64,000 nucleotides of DNA from Charina bottae (GCA_023362775.1 JALMGJ010000005.1:43669463-43733462); one strand, 5' to 3'; positions 36,346 through 48,883 are shown, numbered from the stretch's first letter. Notes: generated by a model from the letters alone, not told the origin. Made by a program: numbers and translations.

Positions 36346-36673
36346 GGGGCGTGGTGGCTCAGCAGGTAAGACGCCAGGCTTGTCGATCGGAAGATCGCAA
36401 GTTCGGAGGTTCGAATCCCTAGCCCTGCGTGACGGAGTGAGCTCCCGCACTAGCCCCTGCTCTTGCCAACCTAGCAATTCGAAAGCATGCAAATGCAAGT
36501 AGATGAATAGGTACCACTTTGGTGGGTAGGTAACAGTGTTCCTAACAGTGGCCACATGACCGTGGAAGCGTCTTCGGACAACGCTGGCTCTTCGGCTAAC
36601 AAACGGAGATGAGCACCACCCCCTAGAGTCGGACACGACTGCACAAATGTGCAGGGGGAACCTTTACCTTTTT
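36346..36673 (+). mobile_element. Sauria-type tRNA-derived SINE
   Basis: Full-length, with ggggcgtggtggctcagcag at the head, B-box ggttcgaatcc, BovB-like gagtcggacacgactgc, and tail gggggaacctttaccttt. Perfect 12-bp duplication atacatctttaa (36334-36345, 36674-36685). Confidence 0.95.
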
Positions 36674-36685
36674 ATACATCTTTAA

Positions 36686-38724
36686 AAACCAGGATTGTTG
36701 TAGCTGCTCCCGGTTTAGAAAAAGAATGATTTGCAATTTCCCAAACACAATAAAAAATCTAATTGAGAGGACCTGGCAAACAGGCTACAAACATTGTTGG
36801 TGTTAAAACAAAGGCAGGCATATTGCTGAAGATCACGATGCAATCCTAAAAGTTTCTAGGCGATACCCAGGAAATACTTAGTATTACTTATTGAATGTCA
36901 AGTTTAACCAGATGGCCTTTGGTAAAAAGGGACATCCCATTCCCATTTCCTTAATTTGCCAGTAATTTCAGCAAAGTCTGGGTATATACATTAGAAACAA
37001 GCCTCATGATAAATCTGTCATTTCAAGTGTTTTCTAATATATTTCAAGAACCTGGTGTGCATCAATAACTTTTTGTTATTCTCATTTTGGTCGGACCGTC
37101 AGAAAAATTTGCATGGATTGTTCCTCTCAAATAATACATGACAACTGCATCAGTCTGCCATCTGAATGTGTCACTGAGTCCTTCAATTGGAAATAAATTG
37201 ATTTGTGGGTTGATATGATACTCTTCCATTAGAAAAGCTGCACCAGGACACTTCATTGCTGGTATGTATGTGGGATGGGGAGTGGGATATGGTAGAGCTA
37301 ATGCAGCCAGCCTCTGCAATAGTAAGGGAACAGTGTAGAAATAATCTTCATTCATTTGTTATTAGTTTCAGGCTCAATATTTGGTCACAAAGGACTGGAA
37401 GCAATGTTTGAATTATGAGAACTTGGAGTGGGGATGGGGGCTTTGGACCTTTTGAAATGCCCCCATGAATTTCAAAGGTTAGTCAAATGAATTTCATTTG
37501 GGGCCCTCATAATTAGAAAATATGTTTATGCTATACTGTATATCCGCCTGACCAATAGAGATCTCATAAGAAGTCATAGTTTTAGGAGATCTTCTTGCCC
37601 ATTTGGATCAGTTACAGCATTTAGCAGGTCCTTTTCTTGTGTAACCCCATTCCCGTTCTTTCAAGACAAGCACATCTTCTTCAGAAATACACTGAAAGTG
37701 TCCCCCCCCCCCCCCAGTCTAACAAGGTTTCACAGATCTGAATGAACTAGGAGAGTCTTGGTGATGGGTGCTCTATTGCTGCTATGGTAAGCAATCTTGA
37801 CTATTTCCATGGATGTTTTTCTATATTCTCGTTCACTCCCTATCCGTGTGTGTGTGTGTGTTTGTATTTGTAAACTGTGCTCTTCTTGTGAAATTTGGGA
37901 TCTTCAGTATGTGTGGCTAATTTCTCTAGTCCAGCTGCTTCCTTTCTCCTGTTAACTTGCTATTTTAGCTTTCACTTTTAGATTGATCAGCTGCTATCTG
38001 CAACTAGACTTCTCTAAAAATTGCTTTCCCACTACAATATGTCATTTGCTTGATCATGACATTGTCCTTCCAATATGACATTTCCTGTTCCCCAATTCTG
38101 TTTCCGTCTTGTCCTTTCTATGCCTGCAAGATTATTGATGCTGTGGCATTCCTGAAAGCGTTGTTTTCCTGTAGTTCTTGCTGCTCTGCCTCACTCCTCA
38201 ACATTTGCAGATCCGCCTTTCTGCGGACATTCATTGCATTGCAATATAATGCAGCTGGAAGTTAGGTTGATGAAAAACAGCAGCTACCACAGATTGTTTT
38301 AGTCAATGAATTGGTTTGGGATTGGAAGTTTTCTACATTGTTCATGTGCCAGGTGCCATGTCATGTAAGGAGCAATCTTAAAAGTACCCCTCTGTAGAGT
38401 CATTTCAAGCATATTAATTCTAATTTTCTCTGGATTGCATGCGTGATAGTTACAAACTGGTTTTTCAATTCCTTGAAAAAGTGTCTCCAACCAAAACCAC
38501 TCATCTCCTTCTGAACTAAAGTTGATCTTTGTTTAGCATTACCAATATGAATAGCAGCTTCTCTTACTGACAGAATCTTGGTTCTTCATAACAAGATTGG
38601 AAAGAATGTGTGATTTTAAATAATAATAAAAAAATATGGGTGCAAGGAAATGACAGCTCTGTTTCTTCATCTGGACAGAAGGCTTTGACTGCTAAGTCTA
38701 AGGCTGAAATTCCTGTATATTAAC
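36686..38724. other. Intergenic, nothing recognised
   Basis: Contains a C-run at 37700-37714 and (TG)n at 37849-37862. No exon supported. Confidence 0.5.
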
Positions 38725-38866
38725 TTTTTCCAGCTGGTGACCTTGGTCCAGTCCCTCTCTCTCAGCCCTAGGAACCAAACAATGGCAAACCACTTCTGAA
38801 AATCTTGGCAAGAAAACTGCAGGGATTAGTCCAGGCAGTCGCCAGGAATCAACACTGACTCAAAGG
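38725..38866 (+). mobile_element. tRNA-SINE 3' half
   Basis: gctggtgaccttggtccagt, ggcaaaccacttctgaaaat, ggcaagaaaactgcaggg. The microsatellite that follows probably grew from its A-rich tail. Confidence 0.7.
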
Positions 38867-38871
38867 CACGA

Positions 38872-38927
<56 letters not shown>

Positions 38928-38960
38928 AGGAAGGAAGGAAGGAAGGAAGGAAGGAAGGAA

Positions 38961-39017
<57 letters not shown>

Positions 39018-39084
39018 AGGAAGGAAGGAAGGAAGGAAGGAAGGAAGGAAGGAAGGAAGGAAGAGAAAGAAAGAAAGAAAGAAA

Positions 39085-39120
<36 letters not shown>

Positions 39121-39254
39121 AGGAAAGAAGGAAGGAAGGAAGGAAGGAAGGAAGGAAGGAAGGAAGGAAGGAAGGAAGGAAGGAAGGAAGGAAGGAGAAG
39201 GAAGGAAGGAAGGAAGGAAGGGAGGAAGGAAGGAAGGAAGGAAGGAAGGAAGGA
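38867..39254. repeat. (GAAA)n/(GGAA)n polypurine tract, about 390 bp
   Basis: Alternating blocks of gaaa and ggaa units with almost no pyrimidine on the plus strand. The long Leu/Pro/Ser/Phe open frame on the other strand is a translation of the repeat. Confidence 0.98.
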
Positions 39255-40467
39255 AATCAACATTGGGAAATCATAAATGTAATAAGGTTTTGGGAGAGGC
39301 ATGTTAATAAATGTGGGTAAAAAGAGAAAATGAAAATCTTTTGATTTGTCCAACCTCATGCTACAACTTTTATAATTATGCTCCTCAAACTTATCAAATT
39401 GCAAATACAGTATTTGAGACGGACTCCTATATTATCACTGCTGTTCACAATGTGTCCCTTGGCTATAATTTTCTGCAGCTTTCCCTAATCTGCTTCCAGA
39501 TTGTTGCTACTGTCACTATAAATGAGAAGCAAATAAAATGTGATAGAGCAGGTTTTCTTGTGGCGTGTGCCCATGTCTGCATTTATGAGGGTATGAATGT
39601 GCATAGGAAATCATGTGTATGACAGAAGGTTGCAGGATTATTTTAATTGTTTTTAATAAATGCGTTAAATGGAATAAAATTAATGTAATGAAATTAATTT
39701 CTTTCAATTAATGCATTCTTAATTTATCCAAAATCGGAATCAGGGTTCCTTGTATGTCTACGTTTTTGTGCTAAATATTATAGGTAATTAAATAAAGTGT
39801 TCAGTCAGCACTTGCCTTCTAAAATCTTTTTTTTACCCTACCCTCTTTTACAATGAGACCCCCCCTCATTTTTCGGTGTGCCCCCCCCCATACCATTTAA
39901 AGGCTAGCGTGGTTCTCAGCCTGAGGAAAGCTGTGCCCTTGAGACGTCCAGTGACAAGGATGATTTGCTTACTGAAAGCCATCACCAGAATGGAGGCAAG
40001 TCTAAGGTATATATTAAAAACTAAGTGTGATATCCATAAAAGAAACACTTTTTAGAAACTCTCAGAATTGTTTGCCCTGAGGATATTGCCATTTTCCCTC
40101 TATTTTGATGAATGTCTCTCTTTGACACCATCATCCCAGCCTGTGTTTTCACATCTCGGTTCCCATCTTCCTCCCTCCCTCTCTCAGTCTTTGAAATATT
40201 TTGATCCTTATTATTTTCCATCTGGAACAGCCTCAGAGAGGCAGGCAGAGAAAGCAGCAAGGGTGCTCTGGTGACAAGGAACTGACACATTCTTGGGGAG
40301 GCCAGTTAGAGCAAGTTGTCTCAAGCTTCAGCTGTTACCTGAGCAAAGCTGAAGCACTGTGAAGCCTGAGAAATAGGGCAGCTTTGCTGTCGCTTTCTGA
40401 TCATTGGTAGCTTCTCAGAAAGGGGTGAAGAGGCTTATATTCAGGCACATCTTCTGAACTGGAGAGA
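39255..40467. other. Intergenic, nothing recognised
   Basis: No supported feature. Confidence 0.5.
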
Positions 40468-40475
40468 GGATAATT

Positions 40476-40601
40476 GAGGGGTCTCCACAGGGTGTGGCCA
40501 AAAACATCAAGGCGCGACACATGGATAAAACAAGCGGAGCTTCAATCACACTGTTGTGGCACCAGCTTGACTTTTTTGACCATACCCTGTGGACACCCCT
40601 G
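40476..40601. mobile_element. Short hAT MITE (ccacagggtrtgg family)
   Basis: 126 bp with imperfect inverted ends (gtctccacagggtgtggcc and the complement of ccataccctgtggacacccc). Perfect 8-bp duplication ggataatt (40468-40475, 40602-40609). Relative of 32184-32312. Confidence 0.88.
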
Positions 40602-40609
40602 GGATAATT

Positions 40610-41389
40610 ATAATCCAAAACATTAAGTGGAGAAGAATAAAGCAAGTCACAAAGATAAAATAGACACCTACAGATCCTGAAACTTTTAGTATGGGAACTT
40701 ACCAGCACACCATATCTTCTCCCAGTTCAGGATTCTTTGGAAGAGGCTCTTGGGGTTGATGGATCTTTGCACCCTATGCACCCTTGTGATCTTTCTTCTC
40801 CTCACAGCACAATAGCACAGGGCCTTGGCCATGCATAGAAAAACCACGGTACTTCATGTAAACAATGAAAAATCTCTCTTTTATCTGCCACAGGGCATCC
40901 ATTGCAAGAGATTACATTGAGGCTGGCACTTTATTAAGGACCAGATCAAGTTCAGACTAGCCTGCTCTGCTTCAGGTCATTGAAAATTGTTCTAAATTAT
41001 ACCCCTTCATCCCAAAATCTGAGATTTAGCCAAATCCGATGCACATTCTGAATTAAAGCAGCAACTGCTGGCTTCTTGAAATATCTTACTGTCTTCCCCA
41101 GCAGGTTGACTTATATTATCATCCTGTTGTATAGTATCCACCATACAAGGCCGTACTAGAAATTCTGTACATCCACTCTACTAGGAATTCATCATTAATC
41201 CTCCAAAACTGAGATCTTTCATCCTCTCAAATCTCTGTCCTCATAAACTTATGACTGCATCCATATGAGAAATGTTATACTGCAGAATTCTGAAGAAGGT
41301 TGAGGCAATGGCCATAGCAGCAGTACATCAGAATGATAAATTTTCCTATTGAATTAAATAATACTCTTGGCCAAATCCAACATAATTTT
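40610..41389. other. Intergenic, nothing recognised
   Basis: No supported feature. Confidence 0.5.
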
Positions 41390-41402
41390 CCATTATCCTA
41401 AC

Positions 41403-41583
41403 GCAATAGAAGAGAATATATGTAGCTCAGGGTTGAACTGTGGAGTCATTGGTGCTCTCTGAACTTGGTTGTCTGCTTGCAGACATTTCATTATCCAATT
41501 AGGTAACATCATCAGTGTGAGTGAGTGTAGGGAACAAACATCTGCAAGCAAACAACCAAGCTCAGAGAGCACCAATGTCTCCA
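41403..41583. mobile_element. Penelope-like foldback repeat with hammerhead-like core
   Basis: Shares gtagctcagggttgaactgt and the inverted ggtgctctctga arms with 13313-13532. The duplication ccattaYcctaac is at 41390-41402 and 41584-41596. The minus-strand core at 41482-41515 has the exact CTGATGA consensus, a TTACC/GGATAA hairpin and GAAATGTC. Confidence 0.65.
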
Positions 41584-41596
41584 CCATTACCCTAAC

Positions 41597-42164
41597 CATT
41601 GGGCAAGTCTTGTCAGAGTCAATTTAAGACTTTTTACTGCTTGAGACAAAGGACAAAATGGTATCCTCTTTATCCTATGTACAGAAATAAATTGGGAAGT
41701 ATTGGGAGTTTGGGGGGGGCGGAATAAGGCAGTTTTAAAATGTGATTGACACATCTCTTTGAAACCATGTAAGACATACACCTCCATTCCCTTTTCTAGA
41801 ACCTATAATATTCAGACAGAATTGGCTGGGTTCATGCCACACACTAGCCTAGGGTAAAATGGAGTTACCCTAGTTTGTTATTCAACATACTGTGAAAATT
41901 CAGTCATTGATTTAGCACATGTGAAACAGGCCATCATTTAACATTGGTTCTTTATTTAATCAGGTTTATATAGGGTTTAATGCATTGTATGAACCCAACC
42001 AGTAATATTCCAGATAGGGCTATGAAGAGGGCTGTTTTCCTTGAATGCCAAATCACTTCAAAGGTGTGATTCCAAGCAACGCTTTCATATCTAGTGGTGC
42101 TTGATATCCAAACCTGCATCTTTTAGGTTATTCATTACAAACATTAATTTCTAATTAATTAATT
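41597..42164. other. Intergenic, nothing recognised
   Basis: No supported feature. Confidence 0.5.
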
Positions 42165-42365
42165 ATGTTCCCAGGCCCGGGGGTATTGTATCTGTGGAGC
42201 CCCCATTGTGTTTTTGTTGTTATGGCTGTTTTCAGTCTGGGATTCCCCATTTCGTTTCATGCTTTTAACTGTTTTAATTGTATATTTTGATATAGTAAGC
42301 TGCCCAGAGTCTTGTGGAGTGGGTGGCCATAATAACATTTAATAACATTTAATAAACTAAAAAAA
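42165..42365 (+). mobile_element. Possible L2-type LINE 3' end
   Basis: tagtaagctgcccagagtct and gtgggtggccataataac resemble the 3' end of CR1/L2-type elements. Diverged. Confidence 0.5.
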
Positions 42366-43859
42366 ATACTATTTAAAAATAAATACCCAAAGATTTTTTT
42401 GTACTAAAATGTGCTGCCAGGAAAAAAAAATAATTTAATGTGGGCAGGAGGCTTATATAAAAACAACACATTTTGGAAGTTGATGAGCCTCCCCCTGGGT
42501 TTAATTTGCCTGTCACTCATGGAGACAGTTCTTGGAACATTTTTTGATCTGCTGGAAATAATGCTGCAGTAGGCTTTTCAGCTTCTTCATTTATTTACAT
42601 TAACGTTCGTTCATTGTTTATGTTGAACAGAAGCATCATTCTGATTAGTGTAAGGTTACCTTTTCATTACAAACAAGATCAGCCTACAGTTCATCTTAAA
42701 AATTAGATGTAAAAAGGTTAGATGTAAAAATGCATTCAGCATTTTGCCCTGTGCTATTTAAAGTTTACATAGTATTTAATTTTTTAATATATTTTATCAT
42801 TCAATTTAGCCAAAACTGGAGACCTCCAAATATCCTGGAAAAGAAAGGATAGTTATGGTCTAACACATCTTGAAGGCCTCAGATTAGGGAAAGCTGGCTG
42901 GATTGACTATGTGTGTCTATAGCCTTGGTTAATCTTCAAGTTTACATGCTTGAAATTAAGGATATGCTTAAATTCATGGCTGTCAGGATACAAAATTGAA
43001 GTAAACTGAAAAATCAGAGATTTCCCCTTTCTATAATAACTCAAAGTGGGTCTTTAGGGCAGCTGCTGTTTTATCTTTGAAGCCACATTCCTCTAGAAAA
43101 ATCAACACAAAATTCAAGTGAAAAATATGTTATTTTTAAAAAGATATTTCTAATAATTGAGACTGGTACTTTGCCCCTTTTATTCATTTTTTCCACATAA
43201 TTTACACAAACACTTTAGAAAATGATTACACAAAAAAGAAACCTTCTTATAAGTGCATAACTTAAAAACAAACCAAAGAATGCATCTCAGAAACTCACTA
43301 AAATATTTCTTTTTGATAAATTGGCTGTGTGCACCATCTGATTTTAAATGACAATGATGCTTAGGTTAAAAACTAACTCAAAAAACCTGTATATTTTAGG
43401 AATCTTTGTATCTTGGGATTTGCTATAAGAAGTGCTTAAATTAATCACAAGCTTTTCCTCAATACAATAAAAAGAAAACTGTGAAATTACTGGTCAAGAA
43501 ATGGAAAGAGAAGGATGTTCTGTTTGGTTCACACTCCCCTCTCTTGTGGAGCTGACTTCTTGAGCAAAAGTAAATAAAATATTGAACAATATCATCAACG
43601 ATACCAAAATAATCTATCAAGTGAAACTGCATTACCCCTGCAAAAATGCCACAGATGCCTCAGAGTTATTAAAATATAAGTTGATCAATGCAGAGTCTGT
43701 GGGTAGCTGTGAAACTGATTTCAGCCTTCACACAAGAGTCTGTGAGGCAAGCTTTGCATTTCTCAGTAATTCTGGTATCAACATTCCTTCAGCAAAAAGA
43801 AAAGAAGTAAACAGAGAAAAACCCAGAGTTCATATTGGAAAAGACAAAAGAAAAAGGAG
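42366..43859. other. Downstream flank of TLX1, nothing recognised
   Basis: AT-rich. An open frame of 155 codons at 43582-44049 on the plus strand runs antisense to the presumed TLX1 3' UTR; I recognise no motif in it. Confidence 0.45.
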
Positions 43860-44141
43860 TGAGATTTTATTTGTTTGTAAAATCCAAATGTCTTTTAATA
43901 ACAGGGCCCCAGCAGGAGATGCAGGAGTCGTTAAAAAGCATTTTATACTCTTCATTCAGACTGCAATTGTGGTCTTTCTTGAAATGATCACCCTGAAACA
44001 CTTACATGGGAGAACAACTCCTGTGTTGTCAGCAGATAAAATGATATAAAAGGTTTTTCTTGGAAATGGCTGAAAGGAAGAACCTTGGGTTGTTTTCTCT
44101 CTGGAAGAGTTTTAGAATTTTCCAACATCACCCTTTTAAAG

Positions 44142-44177
44142 AAGAAGAAGATGATGATGATGAAGAAGAAGAAGAAA
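44142..44177. repeat. GAA/GAT trinucleotide repeat in TLX1 3' UTR
   Basis: Runs of gaa and gat triplets on the plus strand, followed by more gaa. On the minus (transcript) strand it reads TTC/ATC. Confidence 0.9.
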
Positions 44178-44194
44178 GAGTGAAAGTGTTGTCT

Positions 44195-44200
44195 TTTATT
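44195..44200 (-). terminator. Candidate TLX1 polyadenylation signal AATAAA
   Basis: First AATAAA on the minus strand after the TLX1 stop codon. A second candidate lies at 43866-43871. Hexamers occur by chance in AT-rich DNA, so this is tentative. Confidence 0.35.
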
Positions 44201-44376
44201 AGAATGCTCCACTAGACCAGCACCATATGGCCTTTCCGAGCATTGGCTTGCAGGGGGACATGGTCTGGTTGCTGCCACTGGCTCATTCACAGGCAACCTG
44301 TGTCTTCTACTGATGGTGCTGAATAAGGCCAGCCACTTTGTAATACAAGAGTCCATGCATAGGCAAAATTAAGATT

Positions 44377-44599
44377 TCACTCACAGGAAGAGGCCACAGA
44401 AGTAACGCTGGTGATCTTGGAAGAGTCATCTGACCACGGCTGGAGGTTCTGGAGGGCAAAGAGGGAGGAATTGTGAACACAGATTGGGTCTGCTTGGATG
44501 GGTTGATTGATGGTTTTCTGGAAGGCCTCTTGCTGGAGCTGCATGAGGATGCGATTGGCTTGCTGCCGCTCTGCTTCCCGTTCTTCTGCAGTTTGCCGC
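44377..44599 (-). CDS. TLX1: TLX1 exon 3 (C-terminus and stop)
   Basis: Last coding exon of TLX1. The acceptor reads TGCGTATTTCTCTCAG just before 44599, and the first base G completes the Arg codon opened by exon 2, giving [19 protein letters not shown]. Seventy-three further residues follow to TGA at 44379-44377. The family C-terminal block [14 protein letters not shown] is intact, and the end [18 protein letters not shown] matches TLX1 rather than TLX3 (EEDSSKVPAVTSLV, from memory). The frame lacks an early Met, so a Met-to-stop search misses it; the long open frame over 44307-44783 is a shadow in another frame. Compared with human TLX1 as remembered, the mid-segment differs ([14 protein letters not shown] against QKSLAQPLPADPLC). 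The canonical splice site and matched phase argue against a retrocopy. Confidence 0.97.
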
Positions 44600-44600
44600 C

Positions 44601-46210
44601 TGAGAGAAATACGCAGAGCATGTCATGTTTCAGCAGGACAACAGATCCCAGCTGAACGTAGGATTTGTAACTGCCCCTTACTTGTAAAAGTTGATTCCCA
44701 TTCCATTTCATCACAACATAGGGCACCTTCCTGTCTTTTGGAACATTCTTATGCTCAAGGACTTTTTCTTCCATAACAGCCAAAATGAAAAATCACATTT
44801 CAGGCAACCTGTTACCCAGTTATATTAAACATATGACTGAGCATGGAGAATCCATGGAATAGTCAAAGGCAAAACCCCTTGAAAGACCTAGCCCTTCTTT
44901 GAAACCAAAGACCATCTCAGTGGCAGCCAATCTTGTCTGTTAACTATGTGTTGTCTGAAGCAGCACATCCTATTCTTCTACCTGCATCCATCCATTGACA
45001 ATTAATGTCATTGGTTGATGCTAGATTTTAGGAGTGTGAGGGATCAGGTGTATGTGTGTGTATGTAATGTGACCACTCTGTCCTTACACATTTATATGAG
45101 TGGAAAATGTGAAAAACAAGCTACAGATTCTAAACATTGCTCCATTCACTGAGTGTCTTGCTAGTAAATAGAATGCCTCTTGTTTTAGAACTGTACCACC
45201 CCTTAAAATTTTACAGAACAAGCGTTCTAAATCTTCCTTCCTTCGAAAATTCATACACTATTCTTCTAGTACACATCCACCAATCAGAGCAACTAACAAT
45301 ATTTAAAATCATGTTGTAATTAGCACCATTGAAAGTGAAACAAAAAAAAAATACAAAAAGGAATTCTATGTAGAAAAAACAGATTGATACAGTAGAAAAA
45401 AGACAATCATATTGGATGCCAACTTGGCTTCCCGAGGCAGGGAGTTTCAAAATTTAGGTGTTGTTAAAATGAAGTCCTATTTTGTTGTCTTTGCTACAGT
45501 TTAACACATATCTCAGAGAGAGGGCATAGGCTGGTATAGAATAATGCGGTCCTTAAGGTGCACTAAACCTTTACAGCTTTAAAGATTATTATGAATACTT
45601 GGAATTTTGCACAGAAACAAATTGCTAAATGGGATTAATTTATTTGAAAATTTTGAGACTGATATTCTTCTTGGAAAGCAAATCCAGTTTAATTTTTATA
45701 TAGTTCAAAACCTGAAAATTGTTTTTAGTAGCGGGAGTGGAAAATGTGCAGTAACAGTAAATTAAGTGCTACAGAATGTGTAGTGTGCCTTTCCACTCAA
45801 CACTGAGACACCACATTCTCTCTCATGGGACTTCAAATTATAAACAGGCAACCAACTCTGGCATCTTGTTTTCTCTTTCTTAAAAAATTCAGCACCCTGA
45901 AGGCAAAGTTTCATCAAGTTAGAAAAACAAGAAGAAATGTGCCTTCTGAATGAGATTCACGCCAGCAAAATACAGATCAAGTCACTTTAGTATGATCTGG
46001 TTGGATATGATGTGAGACATCTATGAAGCAAATGAAAACAGTTTCAAATTGTACACCAGAAATCAGCCCTGTATATTAGCAGGAGGTTTCTCGGTCAAAG
46101 AAGGAAACTGTGTTTAATGAAGGCTTGCTTTTTCCTAAGTAGCCATGGAACAATAACTGTTGTTATGCAGGTTTACACAGAAAGAGGTTCTATAGAGTTA
46201 AATGGGACTT
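44601..46210. other. TLX1 intron 2 segment, nothing recognised
   Basis: No repeat or exon supported. Confidence 0.5.
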
Positions 46211-46219
46211 AAAACTTAA

Positions 46220-46385
46220 GCTGTATGCACAAGAAGGCCATTGCCAGATAAGGCCAAAGGCTCACTGGGGCTGATCAGATGTATCTGGCAAGTTCAGAAA
46301 CAGAGTATCTACCTATCAATACTAGTAGCCACTGATAGACTTATCCTCCATAAATGTATCTAGCTTCCTGTTAAAACTTCCCTAC
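46220..46385 (+). repeat. Old interspersed repeat (ggatcaggcca family), 3' part
   Basis: actagtagccactgatagac and ttatcctccataaatgtatc match the later part of the family pattern. Class unassigned. Confidence 0.45.
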
Positions 46386-46405
46386 TGGTGGCCATCATCA
46401 TAGTT

Positions 46406-46690
46406 CAGGGGTGGGGAACCTTACTTCTGCCAAGGGCCATTTTGATATTTATAATAGCATTTGTGGACTGGGGGGAGGGGTTTGCAGGCGGGAGCCAATC
46501 GCGCGCACTGGGGGATGGGGTTTGCGGGCGGGAGCCAATCGCGCGCACCAGGGGCGAGGTTTGCAGGCGGGAGCCAATCGCGTGCACCGGGGGGCGGAGT
46601 TTGTGGGCACCTGCGATTGCCTTGGCAGGGCCAGACCAAATGATTTTGCGGGCCTTATACGGCCCGTGGGCCGGACGTTCCCCAACCCTG
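46406..46690. mobile_element. hAT non-autonomous element, family B
   Basis: Termini caggggtggggaacc and ggacgttccccaaccctg. Perfect 8-bp duplication tcatagtt (46398-46405, 46691-46698). The interior has three near-identical gcgggagccaatcgcgyg units. The other copy is at 19009-19276. Confidence 0.95.
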
Positions 46691-46698
46691 TCATAGTT

Positions 46699-48535
46699 GG
46701 TAGTACCAAATAAATATATATAATATATGTGTTTTGGGTGCTAGTAGCCTTTGGAATGCTTTTTAATGTTGTATTCATTGGCTTCTAATATAAATCGACT
46801 CTATGGAGATATAATATCTATACTTATGACCACCGAGTATATTATAGCTTACTAATAAGAGTATTTCGATCACAAATGAATTCAGGGATATTATAATATT
46901 ACTTCAAGGAAGGAAGAACAGAAAAAGACTGAAATCTTTTTATATACAGTATACTGTATATAAAAACAATTGTATCCTTAATTATTACAACGCTAGACCA
47001 GAAATTAGAAGCATAGGTTTTTAAAAATATATGATTACTCAGATATAACCACTGTCAGTGATTACAATTTGGGATTTCTTTAAAAAAAATGAAAAAAATT
47101 TGGCAGTGTATGTATATCATGAAGTATAATAACAACTACATGTAAATTTTATGAAGTATCTCATAATTATCCAATTATGAATATCAGCATCCTACAGAGA
47201 TCATCTAAGGTGAAGGAAAACAGATTTGCAATAATAGCATTGGGAGGTGGCATCCTCTATAAACCAATTCTATGAAGCAGAAGCATACTACTGCTGTTCA
47301 GTCAAACTTTATTAGAATCTTGTTATCTAAATTCAGGACTCGGCAAATCAGGTGGAGGGATGTCATCAATCATACTAGTAGAAAAGAGATGGAGGGACTT
47401 TAAAGGAGATGTCACTTGTGAATGCAGACAAGGTTGAGCTAAAGTAATAGTGATGATCCTGGAGATAGTTAAAGGAATTTTTCAAAGACTATAACCCCTT
47501 GAAAGGATTTTATACTAGAGTTGTGCGGAACAAAATGCAGGCTGCACTATTACTGTCAAATGAAACAGCTTCAATGTTTCCTTAGCCAAACCAGTTTCTT
47601 GTGCCAACAGTTTCCCAAGTATTATCATAAGCTAGGGGGCCATAACCTACCAGATGGGTTGAACTACACACCCCATCTTTACTCACTGTTTGGCCATTGG
47701 CGGTGGGTGAGAATAGATGTGGGGAAAACAGGGCCGATAAAGTCTATCATAAACTACTGCTGGCTGCACCCGATACACAAGAACTTGTGAAAACTCATGC
47801 CACAATATGGTGCCCAAAGAGATACATAACACCTCTCATCTTTTTGCTCCAGATAACTTCCCAGGCAGTCTTAATTCTAATTTATTTAAGGACTACGGAA
47901 AAAATCAAAGGGAGCAAAGAAGTCCACAAGAAGATAAAGGAAAAAAGGCAAGGGAAAAGAAAAAGAAGGGACTGAGGAAAAAGAAACTGAGGGAGGCAGC
48001 AAAATAAAAAGGATTACAAGAAAATGGTCAGAATGGGAAGAGGTATGGAAGGTGCTGGCAGTTCTGTAGCCTAGTGCTATGGGCTGGCAAGTGCCAGATC
48101 CTGCTGTTGTACCAGAAGAATGAATTGGGGTTCCTTTTAAGACAAGTTAGAAATTATTTTCCATTTATCTCTCTCTCTCTCTCTCCGTTCTTTCACAATG
48201 CCTTTATTCTAAATCTGATTCATAAGGAGTAGATTCGGCATTTTAGAAATGATCTCTTCAGTGGCAGTGTTCAAACAGGAAAGGGAAGACTTCAGGCTTG
48301 TTGGAGCTACTTTCAGCAGATGCATCAAGTATCCTCTTTTGACAAGCTTACAATAAAACTGTAGTATCTTAAAATAAGTGCCACAACCCTCCTAGCTGCC
48401 TTTTTAAAATAGAAATCCAGAAATAGTATTATAGATTACCTGTTTTACTATATATGACCCCACCCTGGAACAGCAGTTCCCAACCTTGTCCTTTATGTGG
48501 ATCATTGTATTATATCAAAATATATCAAATATATC
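46699..48535. other. TLX1 intron 2 segment, nothing recognised
   Basis: No repeat or exon supported, apart from (TC)n at 48170-48185. Confidence 0.5.
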
Positions 48536-48790
48536 ACAGAGCCAGTTTGGTCTAGTGGTTAAGGCAACGGGCTAGAAACCAGGAGACTGAGAGTTCTAGT
48601 CCCGCCTTAGGCATGAAAGCCGGCTGGGTGACTTTGGGCCAGTCACTCTCTCTCAGCCCAACTCACCTCACAGGGTTGTTGTTGTGGGGAAAATAGGAGG
48701 AGGAAGGAGTATTAGCTATGTTCACCACCTTGAGATATTTATAAAAGTAATAAAGGCGGGATAATAAATAAATAAATAAATAAATAAATG
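48536..48790 (+). mobile_element. tRNA-derived CORE/MIR-like SINE, near full length
   Basis: A-box-like tggtctagtggttaaggc, B-box-like gagttctagtcccgcc, core gctgggtgactttgggccag, then cctcacagggttgttgttg and an (AAAT)n tail. The best copy of this family here. Confidence 0.8.
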
Positions 48791-48883
48791 TTTTTTGGAG
48801 GACTATCGCATAAGCCAGGGATCAGTGACACAGCATGGTAATGCCACTGGACATAATGGCCTGTACAACCTCCAGATGGCATT

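Larger units (their letters stand above)
43860..44376 (-). other. TLX1: Probable TLX1 3' UTR
   Basis: Follows the TLX1 stop codon on the minus strand. Candidate AATAAA signals (TTTATT on the plus strand) are at 44195-44200, about 180 bases after the stop, and at 43866-43871, about 510 bases after it. The UTR carries a GAA/GAT trinucleotide tract. Which signal is used cannot be decided from sequence. Confidence 0.5.

Noticed and set aside
38826..39404. 192-codon Leu/Pro/Ser/Phe-rich frame on the minus strand
   Set aside because: It is the translation of the GAAA/GGAA microsatellite.
1..44376. LBX1 or another homeobox gene downstream of TLX1
   Set aside because: No WFQNRR-type homeodomain frame was found on either strand in this stretch.
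44307..44783. 158-codon minus-strand frame over TLX1 exon 3
   Set aside because: Out of frame with TLX1 and crossing its splice acceptor; the true frame lacks a starting Met because it is an internal exon.
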